From contig NZ_DS989915.1 of NCBI RefSeq assembly GCF_000155615.1, positions 3,717,503-3,781,502 on the forward strand: DNA of 64,000 nucleotides, read 5' to 3'. A program made the position numbers and the translations under genes. Of this stretch, positions 1 through 8,414 are shown in pieces (positions within the stretch are counted from its first letter, which is position 1; every line of letters begins with the position of its first letter). This stretch comes from Alcanivorax sp. DG881. GTDB lineage: Bacteria; Pseudomonadota; Gammaproteobacteria; Pseudomonadales; Alcanivoracaceae. The notes under the pieces were generated by a model, which was given only the letters and a program-made list of their open reading frames with translations, was not told the DNA's origin and searched no databases.

Positions 1-1
1 C

Positions 2-415
2 GTGAATCTGCGCGGCTATTTCTACATGTCGGTGGAAGGGGCCAGGTTGATGCGTGAACACGGCGGTGGTGCCATCGTGAATACCGCTTCAGTGAACGGT
101 TTGACTCCCGGTGAAGGTCAGGGGGTCTATTCCATTTCCAAGGCGGCTGTTATCAGCATGACCAAGTCTTTCGCCAAGGAATGCGCACAGTTCAACGTGC
201 GTGTGAATGCCTTGCTGCCGGGCCTGACCAAAACCAAGTTTGCCGGTGCCCTGTTCACCAACGAAGACATCTACAAACAAGCCCTCAGCCAGATTCCCAT
301 GCGCCGCCATGCGGAGCCAAAGGAAATGGCCGGCACAGTCCTTTACCTGGTTTCCGATGCATCCAGCTTCGTGACCGGTGAGTGTGTTGTGGTTGATGGT
401 GGCTTTACCATTTAA
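2..415 (+). CDS. Short-chain dehydrogenase/reductase, 5' end cut by window
   Basis: This is the C-terminal 137 residues of a classical SDR oxidoreductase; the Rossmann GxxxGxG segment lies before the window. Seen: the NxRG segment (NLRG), the catalytic serine in NTASVNG, the active-site pair YSISK (Y-x-x-x-K), and the typical end GECVVVDGG. The first in-frame codon at base 2 is GTG but is internal to the domain, so the gene is truncated rather than starting here. SDRs use NAD(P)H to interconvert alcohols and ketones, or act on 3-ketoacyl groups; the substrate cannot be read from this fragment. A second SDR follows about 240 bases downstream, beyond a REP pair. Confidence 0.9.
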   Translation: MNLRGYFYMSVEGARLMREHGGGAIVNTASVNGLTPGEGQGVYSISKAAVISMTKSFAKECAQFNVRVNALLPGLTKTKFAGALFTNEDIYKQALSQIPMRRHAEPKEMAGTVLYLVSDASSFVTGECVVVDGGFTI

Positions 416-434
416 CACTAACGTTGCTATCAAA

Positions 435-580
435 CCGCTGTAGGAGTTCCCTTCCAGGGGACGAACCGCGCGCAGCGCGAAGGGCGTTCTCGGTATGGCA
501 GGGCGGGATGGATTTTTAGCGTACTGCTGCTTAGCGTTTTGCCACCTTCGTTCGCGCCCTTAACGGCGCTCCTACAGCGG
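435..580. repeat. Inverted pair of REP elements (BIME-like)
   Basis: Two copies of CCGCTGTAGGAG face each other: 435-446 on the plus strand and its exact complement at 569-580. Each is followed by a short hairpin (TCCCTTCCAGGGGA in the left copy; GCGCCGTTAAGGGCGC in the right copy, read on the minus strand) and then CGAAC. The hairpin sequence differs while the fold is kept, as in Pseudomonas REP sequences of the type TGTAGGAGCGAGC. The pair fills the gap between the two SDR genes and could act as a bidirectional transcript end. Confidence 0.75.
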
Positions 581-653
581 CTTTGTAGCAAGTGATGGAT
601 GTTGAAAGCGGAGAGTGAGTTTGCCTCGCCGCGGTTCGACGAAGGAGAACACA

Positions 654-1424
654 ATGGATCCGATTCTCGATTTTACCGGCAAGACGGCACTGATTACCGG
701 TGCCGCCAGCGGGTTTGGCAAGTTGCTGGCAGAAGAACTGGGCAAGCGCGGTGCCGCCTTGGTGCTGGGCGATATCAATATGGATGCGCTGAATCCGCTG
801 GCCGATGCGCTGGCGGGGCAGGGCGTTAAGGTCGCTGCGTTGCGTTGTGATGTCTCCAGTGAGGCTGACTGCAAGGCCATGGTGGACACGGCGTTGTCCC
901 AGTTCGGCCACCTGGACCTGGCGGTGAACAATGCGGGTATCGCCCACGGCTTTATTCCGTTCGCGGAGCTGACCGAAGAAGTGCTGGATCAGCAAGTTAA
1001 TGTGAACGTGAAAGGCGTGATGTTCGGCATGAAGCACCAGATTGCCGCCATGAAGGCCAGCGGTGGCAGTATCGTCAACGTGAGTTCCATGGCCGGGTTG
1101 GGCGGCGCGCCCAAGATCGGTGCCTACTCGGCGGCCAAGCACGCGGTTATCGGCCTGACCCGCACGGCGGCGATCGAATATGCCAAGCGTAATATTCGCG
1201 TTAATGCGGTATGCCCGTACTACACGCACACGCCGATGGTGGATGAAGGCAACCTCTCGGAGAACAAGGACAGCGTGCATGCCATGCTGGCCGCAGGGTG
1301 CCCGATGAAGCGCCTGGGGCAACCGGAAGAAATCGTTACGGTCATGCTGATGCTGTTGTCCCCGGCCAACAGCTATATGAATGGGCAGACTCTGGCGGTG
1401 GACGGCGGTGTCTCTGCATTCTGA
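654..1424 (+). CDS. Short-chain dehydrogenase/reductase
   Basis: A complete 256-residue classical SDR, the usual family length. Start chosen at ATG 654 because AAGGAG (642-647) sits at ideal spacing; an in-frame GTG at 615 has no such site. The N-terminus carries the cofactor motif TGAASGFG, then NNAG (VNNAGIAHG), the catalytic serine in NVSSMAG and the active-site YSAAK. These show an intact NAD(P)-dependent oxidoreductase; the substrate is not evident. It is GC-rich (42 of 60 bases in 1081-1140), unlike the genes that follow, and its end marks the left border of the AT-richer quinoprotein region. Confidence 0.9.
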   Translation: MDPILDFTGKTALITGAASGFGKLLAEELGKRGAALVLGDINMDALNPLADALAGQGVKVAALRCDVSSEADCKAMVDTALSQFGHLDLAVNNAGIAHGFIPFAELTEEVLDQQVNVNVKGVMFGMKHQIAAMKASGGSIVNVSSMAGLGGAPKIGAYSAAKHAVIGLTRTAAIEYAKRNIRVNAVCPYYTHTPMVDEGNLSENKDSVHAMLAAGCPMKRLGQPEEIVTVMLMLLSPANSYMNGQTLAVDGGVSAF

Positions 1425-1444
1425 TCGGTTTTATGCATTTCTTT

Positions 1445-1472
1445 GCCCTGCTGTCCAGCGGGGCGTTATTTC
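1445..1472 (+). terminator. Probable terminator after SDR
   Basis: GCCCTGCT (1445-1452) pairs with AGCGGGGC (1457-1464) around the loop GTCC, an 8-bp stem with one G-U pair, followed by a T-rich stretch. It lies 20 bases beyond the SDR stop codon. Confidence 0.55.
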
Positions 1473-1647
1473 CTATTCAGGAAAATACTACTTTAGAACA
1501 ATAGCGCCTTCAGTCTTAAGACCATAGAGTAATGGAAGATACAGGCTGTTTAGACTGGTTTGGTCATTGTTTGAGCCAGCTAAACATGGAGTCTCTGACG
1601 ATAAGTACAATAACCCAGTACTTCAGGGTGACAGGAGGGCGCCGTTC

Positions 1648-2331
1648 ATGTACCAGATCCTGATTGCAGATGATCACCCTCTTTTCCGTGAGGCTATTGC
1701 TCGTGTGATTGATGATGGTTTTCCCGGTAGCAATTTGCTGGAAGCCTCGGGGCTGGATAGTGCCTTACAAATCATCGATCAAAATGACGATATCGACTTG
1801 GTCCTATTGGACCTTAATATGCCTGGTATGCAGGGGCTGGGTGGGCTGGTGCAATTGCGAAACCAGTTCCCCGGTGTACCCGCGGTGATCGTTTCCGCCG
1901 AAGAAGATAAAAAAGTTATATTGCAAACAGTGACTTATGGGGCAGTGGGGTTCATTACGAAATCTACTCCTCGTAAGCAGATGATTAGTGCGTTAGAACA
2001 GATTCTTTCCGGTTCAATATACCTTCCCTCAGATATTATTCGATCAGGAGGGACTTCTGTGCAGACACGGCATCAGGAGCCAGGGCTATTGCCTGAGCTG
2101 TTGGAAAGCCTTACGCGTAAACAGCTCCAGGTGTTTGAAAGAATGACCAGGGGCGAATCCAACAAAATGATTGCCTACGAGCTAAGCATTGCCGAAAGTA
2201 CCGTGAAAGCGCATGTATCAGCAATTCTGCGAAAGCTGGGAGCCACTAATCGTGTACAGGCGATTTTGTCAGCAAGTGATATCGATTTTGGGGCCTATTT
2301 GAAACATCCAGGTCGTATGGCGGAACAGTAG
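1648..2331 (+). CDS. erbR: LuxR-family response regulator, ErbR/AgmR-like
   Basis: A 227-residue two-component regulator: receiver domain (about 3-120) with acidic pair D8-D9, phospho-acceptor D55 (LLDLNMPG), S83 and K105, then a LuxR/NarL helix-turn-helix (about 155-212; [20 protein letters not shown]). Start chosen at ATG 1648 behind AGGAGG (1633-1638); a TTG at 1567 would only add a low-complexity leader. From memory the sequence closely matches Pseudomonas ErbR/AgmR (PA1978), the regulator of PQQ-dependent ethanol oxidation. The neighbours (FIST protein, ErcS'-like kinase, quinoprotein dehydrogenase) support that role. It probably activates the alcohol oxidation genes downstream. Confidence 0.88.
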   Translation: MYQILIADDHPLFREAIARVIDDGFPGSNLLEASGLDSALQIIDQNDDIDLVLLDLNMPGMQGLGGLVQLRNQFPGVPAVIVSAEEDKKVILQTVTYGAVGFITKSTPRKQMISALEQILSGSIYLPSDIIRSGGTSVQTRHQEPGLLPELLESLTRKQLQVFERMTRGESNKMIAYELSIAESTVKAHVSAILRKLGATNRVQAILSASDIDFGAYLKHPGRMAEQ

Positions 2332-2476
2332 GCATGCTCTGTGGCTCGGTTTGTTATGACAAATCGAGTAACAAAAGCCCAACGACTGTTTCCTTCACTA
2401 GGACAACAATATTCCGCAGAATTAGCCAGCAAAGGCGCCAGGAAAGAGCGCGACAATAAAAATCCGGGAGAGTCTG

Positions 2477-3634
2477 ATGACTGCCGCTCCTCTAAACGCT
2501 GTGCTAACCACGTTCAGTAATGCCGTCGATGAAGAGATTGCAGCTGCTGAGCTGGCTGCAAAGTTAAAAAACCCGAACTTGGGTTTCGTGCTGTTTTTTT
2601 GCTCAGTGGAATATGATCTTGATCGTTTGGCCGCAGCCATGCGGGACAACTTCGCTGGGATCCCCATGTCAGGCTGTACTTCCTGTGGTGAAATTACCTC
2701 CAAGGGCTATGATCAAGGATCGATTGTGGCCATAGGCTTTGATCGCCGGCTATTCACTGTCAGCCAGAAGCTTGTGGAAGATGTAGACCGTTTCGGTCTT
2801 CTCGATGCTCAACAGCTTGTTGATAGTTTGCTAACCGAGTGCAGTGACGGCGTTACCGGGACAGCATCTGAGAACAATACCTTTGTGTTGACGCTAATGG
2901 ATGGACTATCAGTAAATGAAGAGATGGTTTTGGCTACCCTTAACTCGGCATTAGGCAGTATTGCTTGTTTTGGCGGTTCCGCAGGTGATGAATATCGATT
3001 AAATGGCACTTATGTCTATAGTGATGGAGGATTCACCAGCGAAGCCGCCACGGTGATAATGATTTCTACCTCATTAGATTTTGAAGTGTTCAGCACCCAT
3101 CACTTAATCCCGGAAAAAAACAAGTTTGTCGTTACCTCCGCAGATCCTGAAAAACGTACCGTCTACGAATTAAACGCTGAACCGGCGGCGAAAGCCTACG
3201 CACGGCTGATTGGTGCTTCAGTTGAAGATCTGGACGATATGAAATTTGCTTGCTCGCCTTTGGCTGTACGGATTAATGATGGCTACTATGCGCGTTCAAT
3301 CCAGCGAGTTAATGATGACCTTAGCCTGACGTTTTATTGTGCTGTTGAAAATGGCATCGTTTTAACAGCTATGAAAACGGACTCTTTGCTTGATGATCTT
3401 GAGACCAAACTCAGTGCTATTGAGCGTCGCATGGGGCCGTCATGGTTAACGCTAGGATGTGACTGTTGCATGCGTTATGCGCAAATTGAATCTGAGGGGT
3501 TGGTGGATCAGGCATCTGCATTGCTCCGTCGATACGGGGTGATTGGTTTTAGTACCTATGGGGAGCATGTTGACGGTATGCATCTTAACCACACGCTGAC
3601 CGGGGTCGTCATTGGACAAAGAAACCGTCTCTGA
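2477..3634 (+). CDS. FIST-domain signal protein
   Basis: 385 residues with FIST_N (roughly 25-210) and FIST_C (roughly 220-365) features: the segment GCTSCGEI near residue 60, GGSAGDEY in the middle, and the closing NHTLTGVVIG. FIST domains are thought to bind small ligands and to feed signal transduction proteins. The cytosolic sequence has no signal peptide. Start ATG 2477 follows GGGAG. Its last 23 bases overlap the histidine kinase, so the two are probably translationally coupled and the FIST protein may be the input module of the kinase. This FIST plus kinase order resembles P. aeruginosa PA1975-PA1976. The ligand is unknown. Confidence 0.85.
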   Translation: MTAAPLNAVLTTFSNAVDEEIAAAELAAKLKNPNLGFVLFFCSVEYDLDRLAAAMRDNFAGIPMSGCTSCGEITSKGYDQGSIVAIGFDRRLFTVSQKLVEDVDRFGLLDAQQLVDSLLTECSDGVTGTASENNTFVLTLMDGLSVNEEMVLATLNSALGSIACFGGSAGDEYRLNGTYVYSDGGFTSEAATVIMISTSLDFEVFSTHHLIPEKNKFVVTSADPEKRTVYELNAEPAAKAYARLIGASVEDLDDMKFACSPLAVRINDGYYARSIQRVNDDLSLTFYCAVENGIVLTAMKTDSLLDDLETKLSAIERRMGPSWLTLGCDCCMRYAQIESEGLVDQASALLRRYGVIGFSTYGEHVDGMHLNHTLTGVVIGQRNRL

Positions 3635-5021
3635 GCAGGGGCCGTCAGAGGAGGGGGAACGCTCTCCCTGGGATCTCCATGAAGCACGGCTGATGGCGGA
3701 GAATGCCAGGCTGAGCAGGATTTGTGATGCCCTTATAGAAAGGGTGGAGGCCAGCAATATGGCCCCTACAGCCCCCTACGCAGCATTTCAGCATTCCGTG
3801 GTTCTGGCTGAACAGGTGCGTGAACGGACACAGGCCCTACGTGATGTAAACCAGAAACTACTGGAAGAAATCGAAGAACGTCGGCACACAGAAATGCAGT
3901 TGCGTGAAGCGCGGGAAAAAGCTGAGCAGGCTAACCTTTCCAAAACTCGCTTTGTTGCAGCAGTGAGCCATGACTTGATGCAGCCGTTGAATGCGGCACG
4001 ACTTTTCACCAGTGCCTTGCAGGAAAAGCCCGATAATATGGCGTTTCAGCTTGCTCATATCGGCACGGCGCTTACTGACCTTGAGTCACTCATAACGACA
4101 CTTTCAGATGCTTCCAAGCTGGATGCCGGCGTGGTGACGGCTGAGTTTGAAGTCTTTCCCTTGAGCCGCTTGCTGGATGTGCTTGCTGAAGAGTTTAGGA
4201 AAATTGCTCAGCAGAAAGGACTTCGTTTTCGCTATGTGTCTTGTGGTTCACTGGTTAGATCTGATTCACAATTATTAAGCAGAATCCTTCGTAACCTCCT
4301 TTCCAACGCGGTTCGTTATACCGAGAGCGGGTCAATTCTATTGGGGTGCCGTAAACGTGGCGCGGGCATTGAAGTCGTAGTCACTGATACAGGGATTGGT
4401 ATCAGTGATGACCAGCGTAACGAGATATTTAAAGAGTTTAAACGTGGCAAGCAGGCGGTAAGGCATCATGAAAGAGGGCTCGGGCTAGGGCTGGCAATTG
4501 TAGAAAAAATTAGCGAGATACTTTCACATCCGTTGCGTTTTCATTCTCAAGAAGGGAAAGGGTCAAGCTTTGGCTTGTTGATCCCGATTGCTGAACCTGA
4601 CGAATATATCCACCGGACATTGCCGGCAGATCCTTTTGTTGATCAGTCTCTGCAGGGGTTGCGTGTCTGGGTCGTGGATAACGACGAGGCAATTTGCATA
4701 GGTATGCGAACGCTGATGGAGGGTTGGGGCTGTGATGTGGTAGTGGCTGATTCTTTAGCGTCTTTACGATCCAAGGTGGACACTTGCTCTGACGACGCGG
4801 ATGTCTTGCTGATGGATTATCATCTGGATCCAGGAACAGATGACGGTATTACTGTCGCAACCTTTATCAATTCCGGTCGTCAAATTCCATTACCGGTAAT
4901 ATTGGTAACTGCTGATCGCAGTGCAGAGTTGAAACAACGCTGTGTTCAAAATGGATTTACGCAGATTTACAAGCCGCTGAAGCCGCTGAAATTGAAAATG
5001 GCATTGAAAAGCTTATCTTGA
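3612..5021 (+). CDS. Hybrid sensor histidine kinase, ErcS'/NahK-like
   Basis: 469 residues, soluble, no transmembrane segment. N-terminal coiled coil (about 20-110), HisKA with H120 in SHDLMQPLNAAR, N-box RNLLSNAVRYT, ATP-lid motifs DTGIGIS and GLGLGLAIV, then a C-terminal receiver domain (about 350-469) with phospho-acceptor D402 (LLMDYHLD) and the conserved lysine in YKPLKP. The SHDLxQPLNA H-box is that of the Pseudomonas ErcS/NahK group. The listed start is TTG 3612 inside the FIST gene; the alternative ATG 3693 would drop 27 residues and has a weak ribosome site. It probably phosphorylates, or tunes through phosphorelay, the ErbR-like regulator. Confidence 0.85.
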   Translation: MDKETVSEQGPSEEGERSPWDLHEARLMAENARLSRICDALIERVEASNMAPTAPYAAFQHSVVLAEQVRERTQALRDVNQKLLEEIEERRHTEMQLREAREKAEQANLSKTRFVAAVSHDLMQPLNAARLFTSALQEKPDNMAFQLAHIGTALTDLESLITTLSDASKLDAGVVTAEFEVFPLSRLLDVLAEEFRKIAQQKGLRFRYVSCGSLVRSDSQLLSRILRNLLSNAVRYTESGSILLGCRKRGAGIEVVVTDTGIGISDDQRNEIFKEFKRGKQAVRHHERGLGLGLAIVEKISEILSHPLRFHSQEGKGSSFGLLIPIAEPDEYIHRTLPADPFVDQSLQGLRVWVVDNDEAICIGMRTLMEGWGCDVVVADSLASLRSKVDTCSDDADVLLMDYHLDPGTDDGITVATFINSGRQIPLPVILVTADRSAELKQRCVQNGFTQIYKPLKPLKLKMALKSLS

Positions 5022-5070
5022 AGGCTAAAAGGAAAGGAGGCGAGGCCTCCTCCTGATAGAAGAGAGGGCC

Positions 5071-5757
5071 CTAGGGTCCCGGTCCGTCTTTATACGCCCA
5101 ATCAAAGGGGCAAGCGGTGCAGCCGTGCATATCCATACTCTGAAAGTTCCCATAACGCAGGTTTGCACCGTCAAGATTGGCATTGCGTAAACTGGAAAGG
5201 TTGAGCTTAACCTCTTGAAGGTTGGCATCCTGGAGGTTCGCGCCATTGAGTTTTGCTTTATTAAACCAGGCCATCTCCAGGTTGACGCCTGTCATATTGG
5301 CATTGTTCCATTCAGAACGAGTCAGCCGGCCAAACTCCAAATTCGCACCAGTTGCATCCACGTTGTGAAAAATTGCTTTCTGGGCAAACAGGTTCCAGCT
5401 TTGTATGGCAAGCAAGCGAGCGCCGGTAAGGTCTGCCATGCGCAGGTTGGTGCTCATTAGGCGCGCCCGGCTCATATTCGCGTTGCGAAGATTGGCTTTT
5501 TCTAAATTGACCCCTTTAAGGTTGCTGTGCCGCAAATCAGCGCCTTCAAGGTTGGCGCCTGCAAAGTTAGCACCCGTCAGGTCCAGGCCACTGAGATCTG
5601 CACCTTTTAGATCTGCACCAGCACATTCCGTCGCAGGCTTGAGTGAACATCCATTGTGGCTGGGGATGTCCGCGCTAAAGTCATCCGCATAAGTCCCACC
5701 GTTAAGGGCCAGAAAAGCGATTAGGGTTATTGCTCGAGGTAGCGTTATATATTTCAT
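5071..5757 (-). CDS. Exported pentapeptide-repeat protein
   Basis: 228 residues. Start chosen at ATG 5757 because AGGAG precedes it and the sequence opens with a signal peptide (MKYITLPRAITLIAFLALNG, cleavage probably after TYA). The mature part is a run of pentapeptide repeats A(D/N)LxG (for example GADLKGADLSGLDLTGANF), which form a right-handed quadrilateral beta-helix. It has four cysteines (two near the N-terminus, a CTACP near the C-terminus) that could form disulfides in the periplasm. It lies 48 bases downstream of the quinoprotein dehydrogenase on the same strand, with a strong hairpin between them. No function is established; a structural or partner role with the dehydrogenase is inference. 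Confidence 0.85.
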   Translation of the reverse strand: MKYITLPRAITLIAFLALNGGTYADDFSADIPSHNGCSLKPATECAGADLKGADLSGLDLTGANFAGANLEGADLRHSNLKGVNLEKANLRNANMSRARLMSTNLRMADLTGARLLAIQSWNLFAQKAIFHNVDATGANLEFGRLTRSEWNNANMTGVNLEMAWFNKAKLNGANLQDANLQEVKLNLSSLRNANLDGANLRYGNFQSMDMHGCTACPFDWAYKDGPGP

Positions 5758-5773
5758 TTTATGCTCCTGAAAG

Positions 5774-5800
5774 AAGTCAGCCCGCAATGCGGGCTGACTT
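5774..5800 (-). terminator. Perfect 12-bp hairpin between dehydrogenase and pentapeptide gene
   Basis: AAGTCAGCCCGC (5774-5785) and GCGGGCTGACTT (5789-5800) flank the loop AAT. On the plus strand it is followed by six T. On the minus strand, the direction of the two flanking genes, only CTTCTTTC follows, then the pentapeptide ribosome site. It probably protects the 3' end of the dehydrogenase mRNA and partly terminates it, giving less of the downstream gene. Confidence 0.7.
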
Positions 5801-5805
5801 TTTTG

Positions 5806-7689
5806 TTACTTGCTCGCTAGATCCTTGGCAAATTTGGGCAGTTTAAACACCCAGAAAGAACCGCCTTGAGAGATAGGCTTGGTTAGTTCTGCCATGTCAC
5901 CGCCCCAGAGAGGTACTGCACCGCCGTACCCGGCTGTTACACCAATGTACTGCTCGCCATCCATTTCCCACGTGATCGGTGGGGAAATGATCCCGGTACC
6001 GACCTGGAACTTCCACAGCTCTTCACCCGTTTTCGCGTCAAAGGCTTTGAAGTAGCCATCACCGGTACCGGTGAACACCAGGTTGCCTTTGGTTGCGAGC
6101 ACGCCAGCCCAGAGAGGCATGGGTTCTTTATGTTCCCAGGCCACTTTACCGGTAGCCGGATCCATAGCACGGAGAATGCCAACGTGGTCGTCGAACAACC
6201 GTTTGATGCGGAAACCCATGCCTAAGTAGGCAGAACCAGGCTGATATTCAACCTCTTCAGTCCAGTAATCTTCTTTCCAGTGGTTGGCAGGAACGTAGAA
6301 CAGGCCCGTGTCCTGGCTATACGCCATAGGGTTCCAGTTCTTGCCGCCAAGGAAGGGAGGAGAGACTTCCGCTGCAGGGGATCGGGTTTCGCCATCCTTG
6401 AGACGTGCAGGACGCTGACCATCGACTTCAATGGGGCGGCCGGTATCCAGATCAATACCTTTAGCCCAAGTAATGCCGTCTACGAATGGGAATGCATTGA
6501 GAAGTTTACCGTTAGCACGGTCGGTCACATAGAAGAAACCATTGCGGTCAGCGTGAGCGCCGGCTTTATGTTTCTTGCCTTTCTTGTCCTTGTAGTCAAA
6601 GAGAACGATTTCGTTATTACCCGAGAAATCCCAGGCATCGTTAGGTGTATGTTGATAGAACCACTTGATTTCACCGGTAGTTGGATCAACACCGACTTGG
6701 CCTGATGTGTATAGGCTATCGTAGTCGGCAGGGTCACCGTCTGGTGCAGTACGCGCCCAGCCGTTCCAGGGAGCCGGGTTGCCAGCGCCGATGATGATGG
6801 TGTTGGTTGATGCATCAAAGGTAGCGCTTTGCCATGGTGCACCACCACCTTGGCTCCAGGCTTTCACTTTACCTGTTTCTGTATTGGGGTCATCAGGCCA
6901 GCTAGGCGCTCTGGGATCACCACTCGGGGTGCTGTCTTCACCGTTAAGGCGGCCAACGTGCCCTTCCACAAAAGGACGCATCCAGACTTCTTCGCCCGTT
7001 GCAGGGTCGCGGGCAAACAGTTTCCCGACAACACCAAATTCGTCACCGGAAGAGCCATGAATTAACAAAACCTTACCGGTTTTTTGATCTTTAACAATGG
7101 TTGGCGCGCCAGTCATTGTATAACCGACTTTATGATCGCCGAACTTTTTACGCCAAACGACCTTACCCGTGTCTTTGTTCAGAGCCACTACGCTGGCATC
7201 AAGAGTGCCAAAGAAAATGTTGTCGCCATAAATGGCGGCACCGCGGTTTACAACATCACAGCAAGGACGAATGTCGTCAGGTAGACGATGTGAATAAGTC
7301 CAGATGCGTTTTCCAGTTTTGGCATCAACAGCGAAAATACGGGAGTAGGAACCCGTTACGTAGATCACGCCTTCATGCACAAGGGCTTGAGATTCCTGGC
7401 CTCGCTGCTTTTCATCACCGAATGAGTAAGACCAGGCGGGGGTAAGCATAGAGACATTTTCGCTATTAATGTCCGCTAACGTGCTGTATCGCTGGGCGCT
7501 GGTGCCCATGCCATACATTAGAACATCTTCAGTGGTTTTATGGTCATTGGCGATATCTTTCCAGGTGACCCCTTCTTCAGCAATAACTGTCCCGCTACTG
7601 CATGCGGTCAGCATGGTGGACATCGATATGACACCGATCATGCGGGACAGTCTCCCGCGATGCGGTGGGTTGTGGGTTGTTTTACTCAT
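5806..7689 (-). CDS. exaA: PQQ-dependent alcohol dehydrogenase (quinoprotein), lipoprotein-type
   Basis: 627 residues, the length of ExaA/PedE-type ethanol dehydrogenases, with no cytochrome c domain. It oxidises primary alcohols to aldehydes in the periplasm and passes electrons to cytochrome c. Seen: an eight-bladed propeller pattern with repeated W-docking segments ([32 protein letters not shown]); the vicinal disulfide C143-C144 (RPCCD) of this family; metal ligands E217 (GDEFG) and N304 (GAGNP); the catalytic base D354 (DAWDFSG). Residue +2 from the base is S356, not Asp, so calcium rather than lanthanide use is predicted. The signal sequence ends in a lipobox (LTAC, Cys30), suggesting membrane anchoring. 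Divergent from pedF. Confidence 0.92.
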   Translation of the reverse strand: MSKTTHNPPHRGRLSRMIGVISMSTMLTACSSGTVIAEEGVTWKDIANDHKTTEDVLMYGMGTSAQRYSTLADINSENVSMLTPAWSYSFGDEKQRGQESQALVHEGVIYVTGSYSRIFAVDAKTGKRIWTYSHRLPDDIRPCCDVVNRGAAIYGDNIFFGTLDASVVALNKDTGKVVWRKKFGDHKVGYTMTGAPTIVKDQKTGKVLLIHGSSGDEFGVVGKLFARDPATGEEVWMRPFVEGHVGRLNGEDSTPSGDPRAPSWPDDPNTETGKVKAWSQGGGAPWQSATFDASTNTIIIGAGNPAPWNGWARTAPDGDPADYDSLYTSGQVGVDPTTGEIKWFYQHTPNDAWDFSGNNEIVLFDYKDKKGKKHKAGAHADRNGFFYVTDRANGKLLNAFPFVDGITWAKGIDLDTGRPIEVDGQRPARLKDGETRSPAAEVSPPFLGGKNWNPMAYSQDTGLFYVPANHWKEDYWTEEVEYQPGSAYLGMGFRIKRLFDDHVGILRAMDPATGKVAWEHKEPMPLWAGVLATKGNLVFTGTGDGYFKAFDAKTGEELWKFQVGTGIISPPITWEMDGEQYIGVTAGYGGAVPLWGGDMAELTKPISQGGSFWVFKLPKFAKDLASK

Positions 7690-7972
7690 AACGCAGCCTC
7701 TGCTTTGATTTTAATATCTGATCACACTGGCAGAAATGCGATCAGGGTATGGAAAGTTACGGCGTGCCAGTTATCGATAATCCCCAGCAACGCGGTGTAT
7801 CCATTCAGGCAGAGAGAGGGGGATGCAAGATACCGTCAGTGGAAGTAAATGATCTAACCATTTGGGTCTACGACTAAGGGAGTACGCATGATGGCCCGAA
7901 GGGCTAGTGCTGAATCTGTCAGGTGACTGTTAGATTAATTTCCATAATGCAATCCATTGGTTGGAGTGAAGT
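7690..7972. promoter_or_regulatory. Divergent control region between quinoprotein dehydrogenase and pedF
   Basis: 283 bases without a gene, serving both flanking promoters. It holds the motif GACTAAGGGAGTA at 7872-7884 (TACTCCCTTAGTC on the minus strand), which recurs upstream of the aldehyde dehydrogenase and, more loosely, other cluster genes. A CATAAT at about 7943-7948 is a possible -10 element for pedF. No convincing sigma-54 site was found. Confidence 0.5.
7872..7884 (-). promoter_or_regulatory. Candidate ErbR-type box (TACTCCCTTAGTC)
   Basis: Read on the minus strand this is TACTCCCTTAGTC. It matches the box before the aldehyde dehydrogenase in 11 of 13 positions and has partial dyad symmetry TACT-N5-AGT, as expected for a dimeric LuxR/NarL-type regulator. 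The assignment to ErbR is inference. Confidence 0.5.
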
Positions 7973-8413
7973 ATGAATGTAATGATGCGCATAGTGGGAA
8001 GTGTGGCCTTATTAGGTTGCTCTGTGGTGGTCCATGGCCACGGTAATGTGACTCCACAAGGCGTAGATCTTCGCGGGTTGGAGACTCTTGGTGAGGAGTG
8101 GCGCGATACCAACCCTTACCGTGAAGATCATCCGCAGCATGAATTGGCTGTGGATATTGGCAGCTCTGCGTATAACCAGAACTGTGCAGCTTGTCATGGC
8201 CTGGAAGCCAAGTCGGGAGGTATAGCGCCTGATCTGCGAGAGCTGGAAAACGGTGATTACGGTGACGAATGGTACAAAGAACGGGTTGTAAATGGAGCTG
8301 TGCGCGATGGTCGCGTTCTGATGCCGAAAATGGCCGATTATCTCAGTCAGGAAGCTTTGTGGGCTATCCGAACCTGGCTTGAGACGGTCAGCATGGAAAC
8401 AATGGGACAGTAA
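7973..8413 (+). CDS. pedF: Cytochrome c-550, PedF family
   Basis: 146-residue exported mono-haem cytochrome c that takes electrons from the quinoprotein dehydrogenase and hands them to the terminal oxidase chain. Seen: a short signal peptide, the haem site CAACH (C71, C74, H75), candidate axial methionine in LMPKM (M117/M120), and the segments GNVTPQGVDLRGL, LGEEWRDTNPYR and IGSSAYNQNC that I associate with PedF. Start ATG 7973 follows GGAG. It heads a tight run with the SoxYZ-like carrier (one base gap) and the zinc hydrolase. P. aeruginosa ExaB plays the same part. Confidence 0.9.
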   Translation: MNVMMRIVGSVALLGCSVVVHGHGNVTPQGVDLRGLETLGEEWRDTNPYREDHPQHELAVDIGSSAYNQNCAACHGLEAKSGGIAPDLRELENGDYGDEWYKERVVNGAVRDGRVLMPKMADYLSQEALWAIRTWLETVSMETMGQ

Positions 8414-8414
8414 A

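Noticed and set aside
531..1322. 263-codon minus-strand frame over the second SDR
   Set aside because: Shadow of the SDR gene; histidine- and arginine-rich with no recognisable domain.
5031..5054. AGGAGG-CGAGG-CCTCCT hairpin after the hybrid kinase
   Set aside because: Six-bp stem with no T run; too weak to call a terminator.
7726..7742. TGGCAGAAATGC as a sigma-54 promoter
   Set aside because: The spacing between GG and GC is 7 rather than 10 bases.
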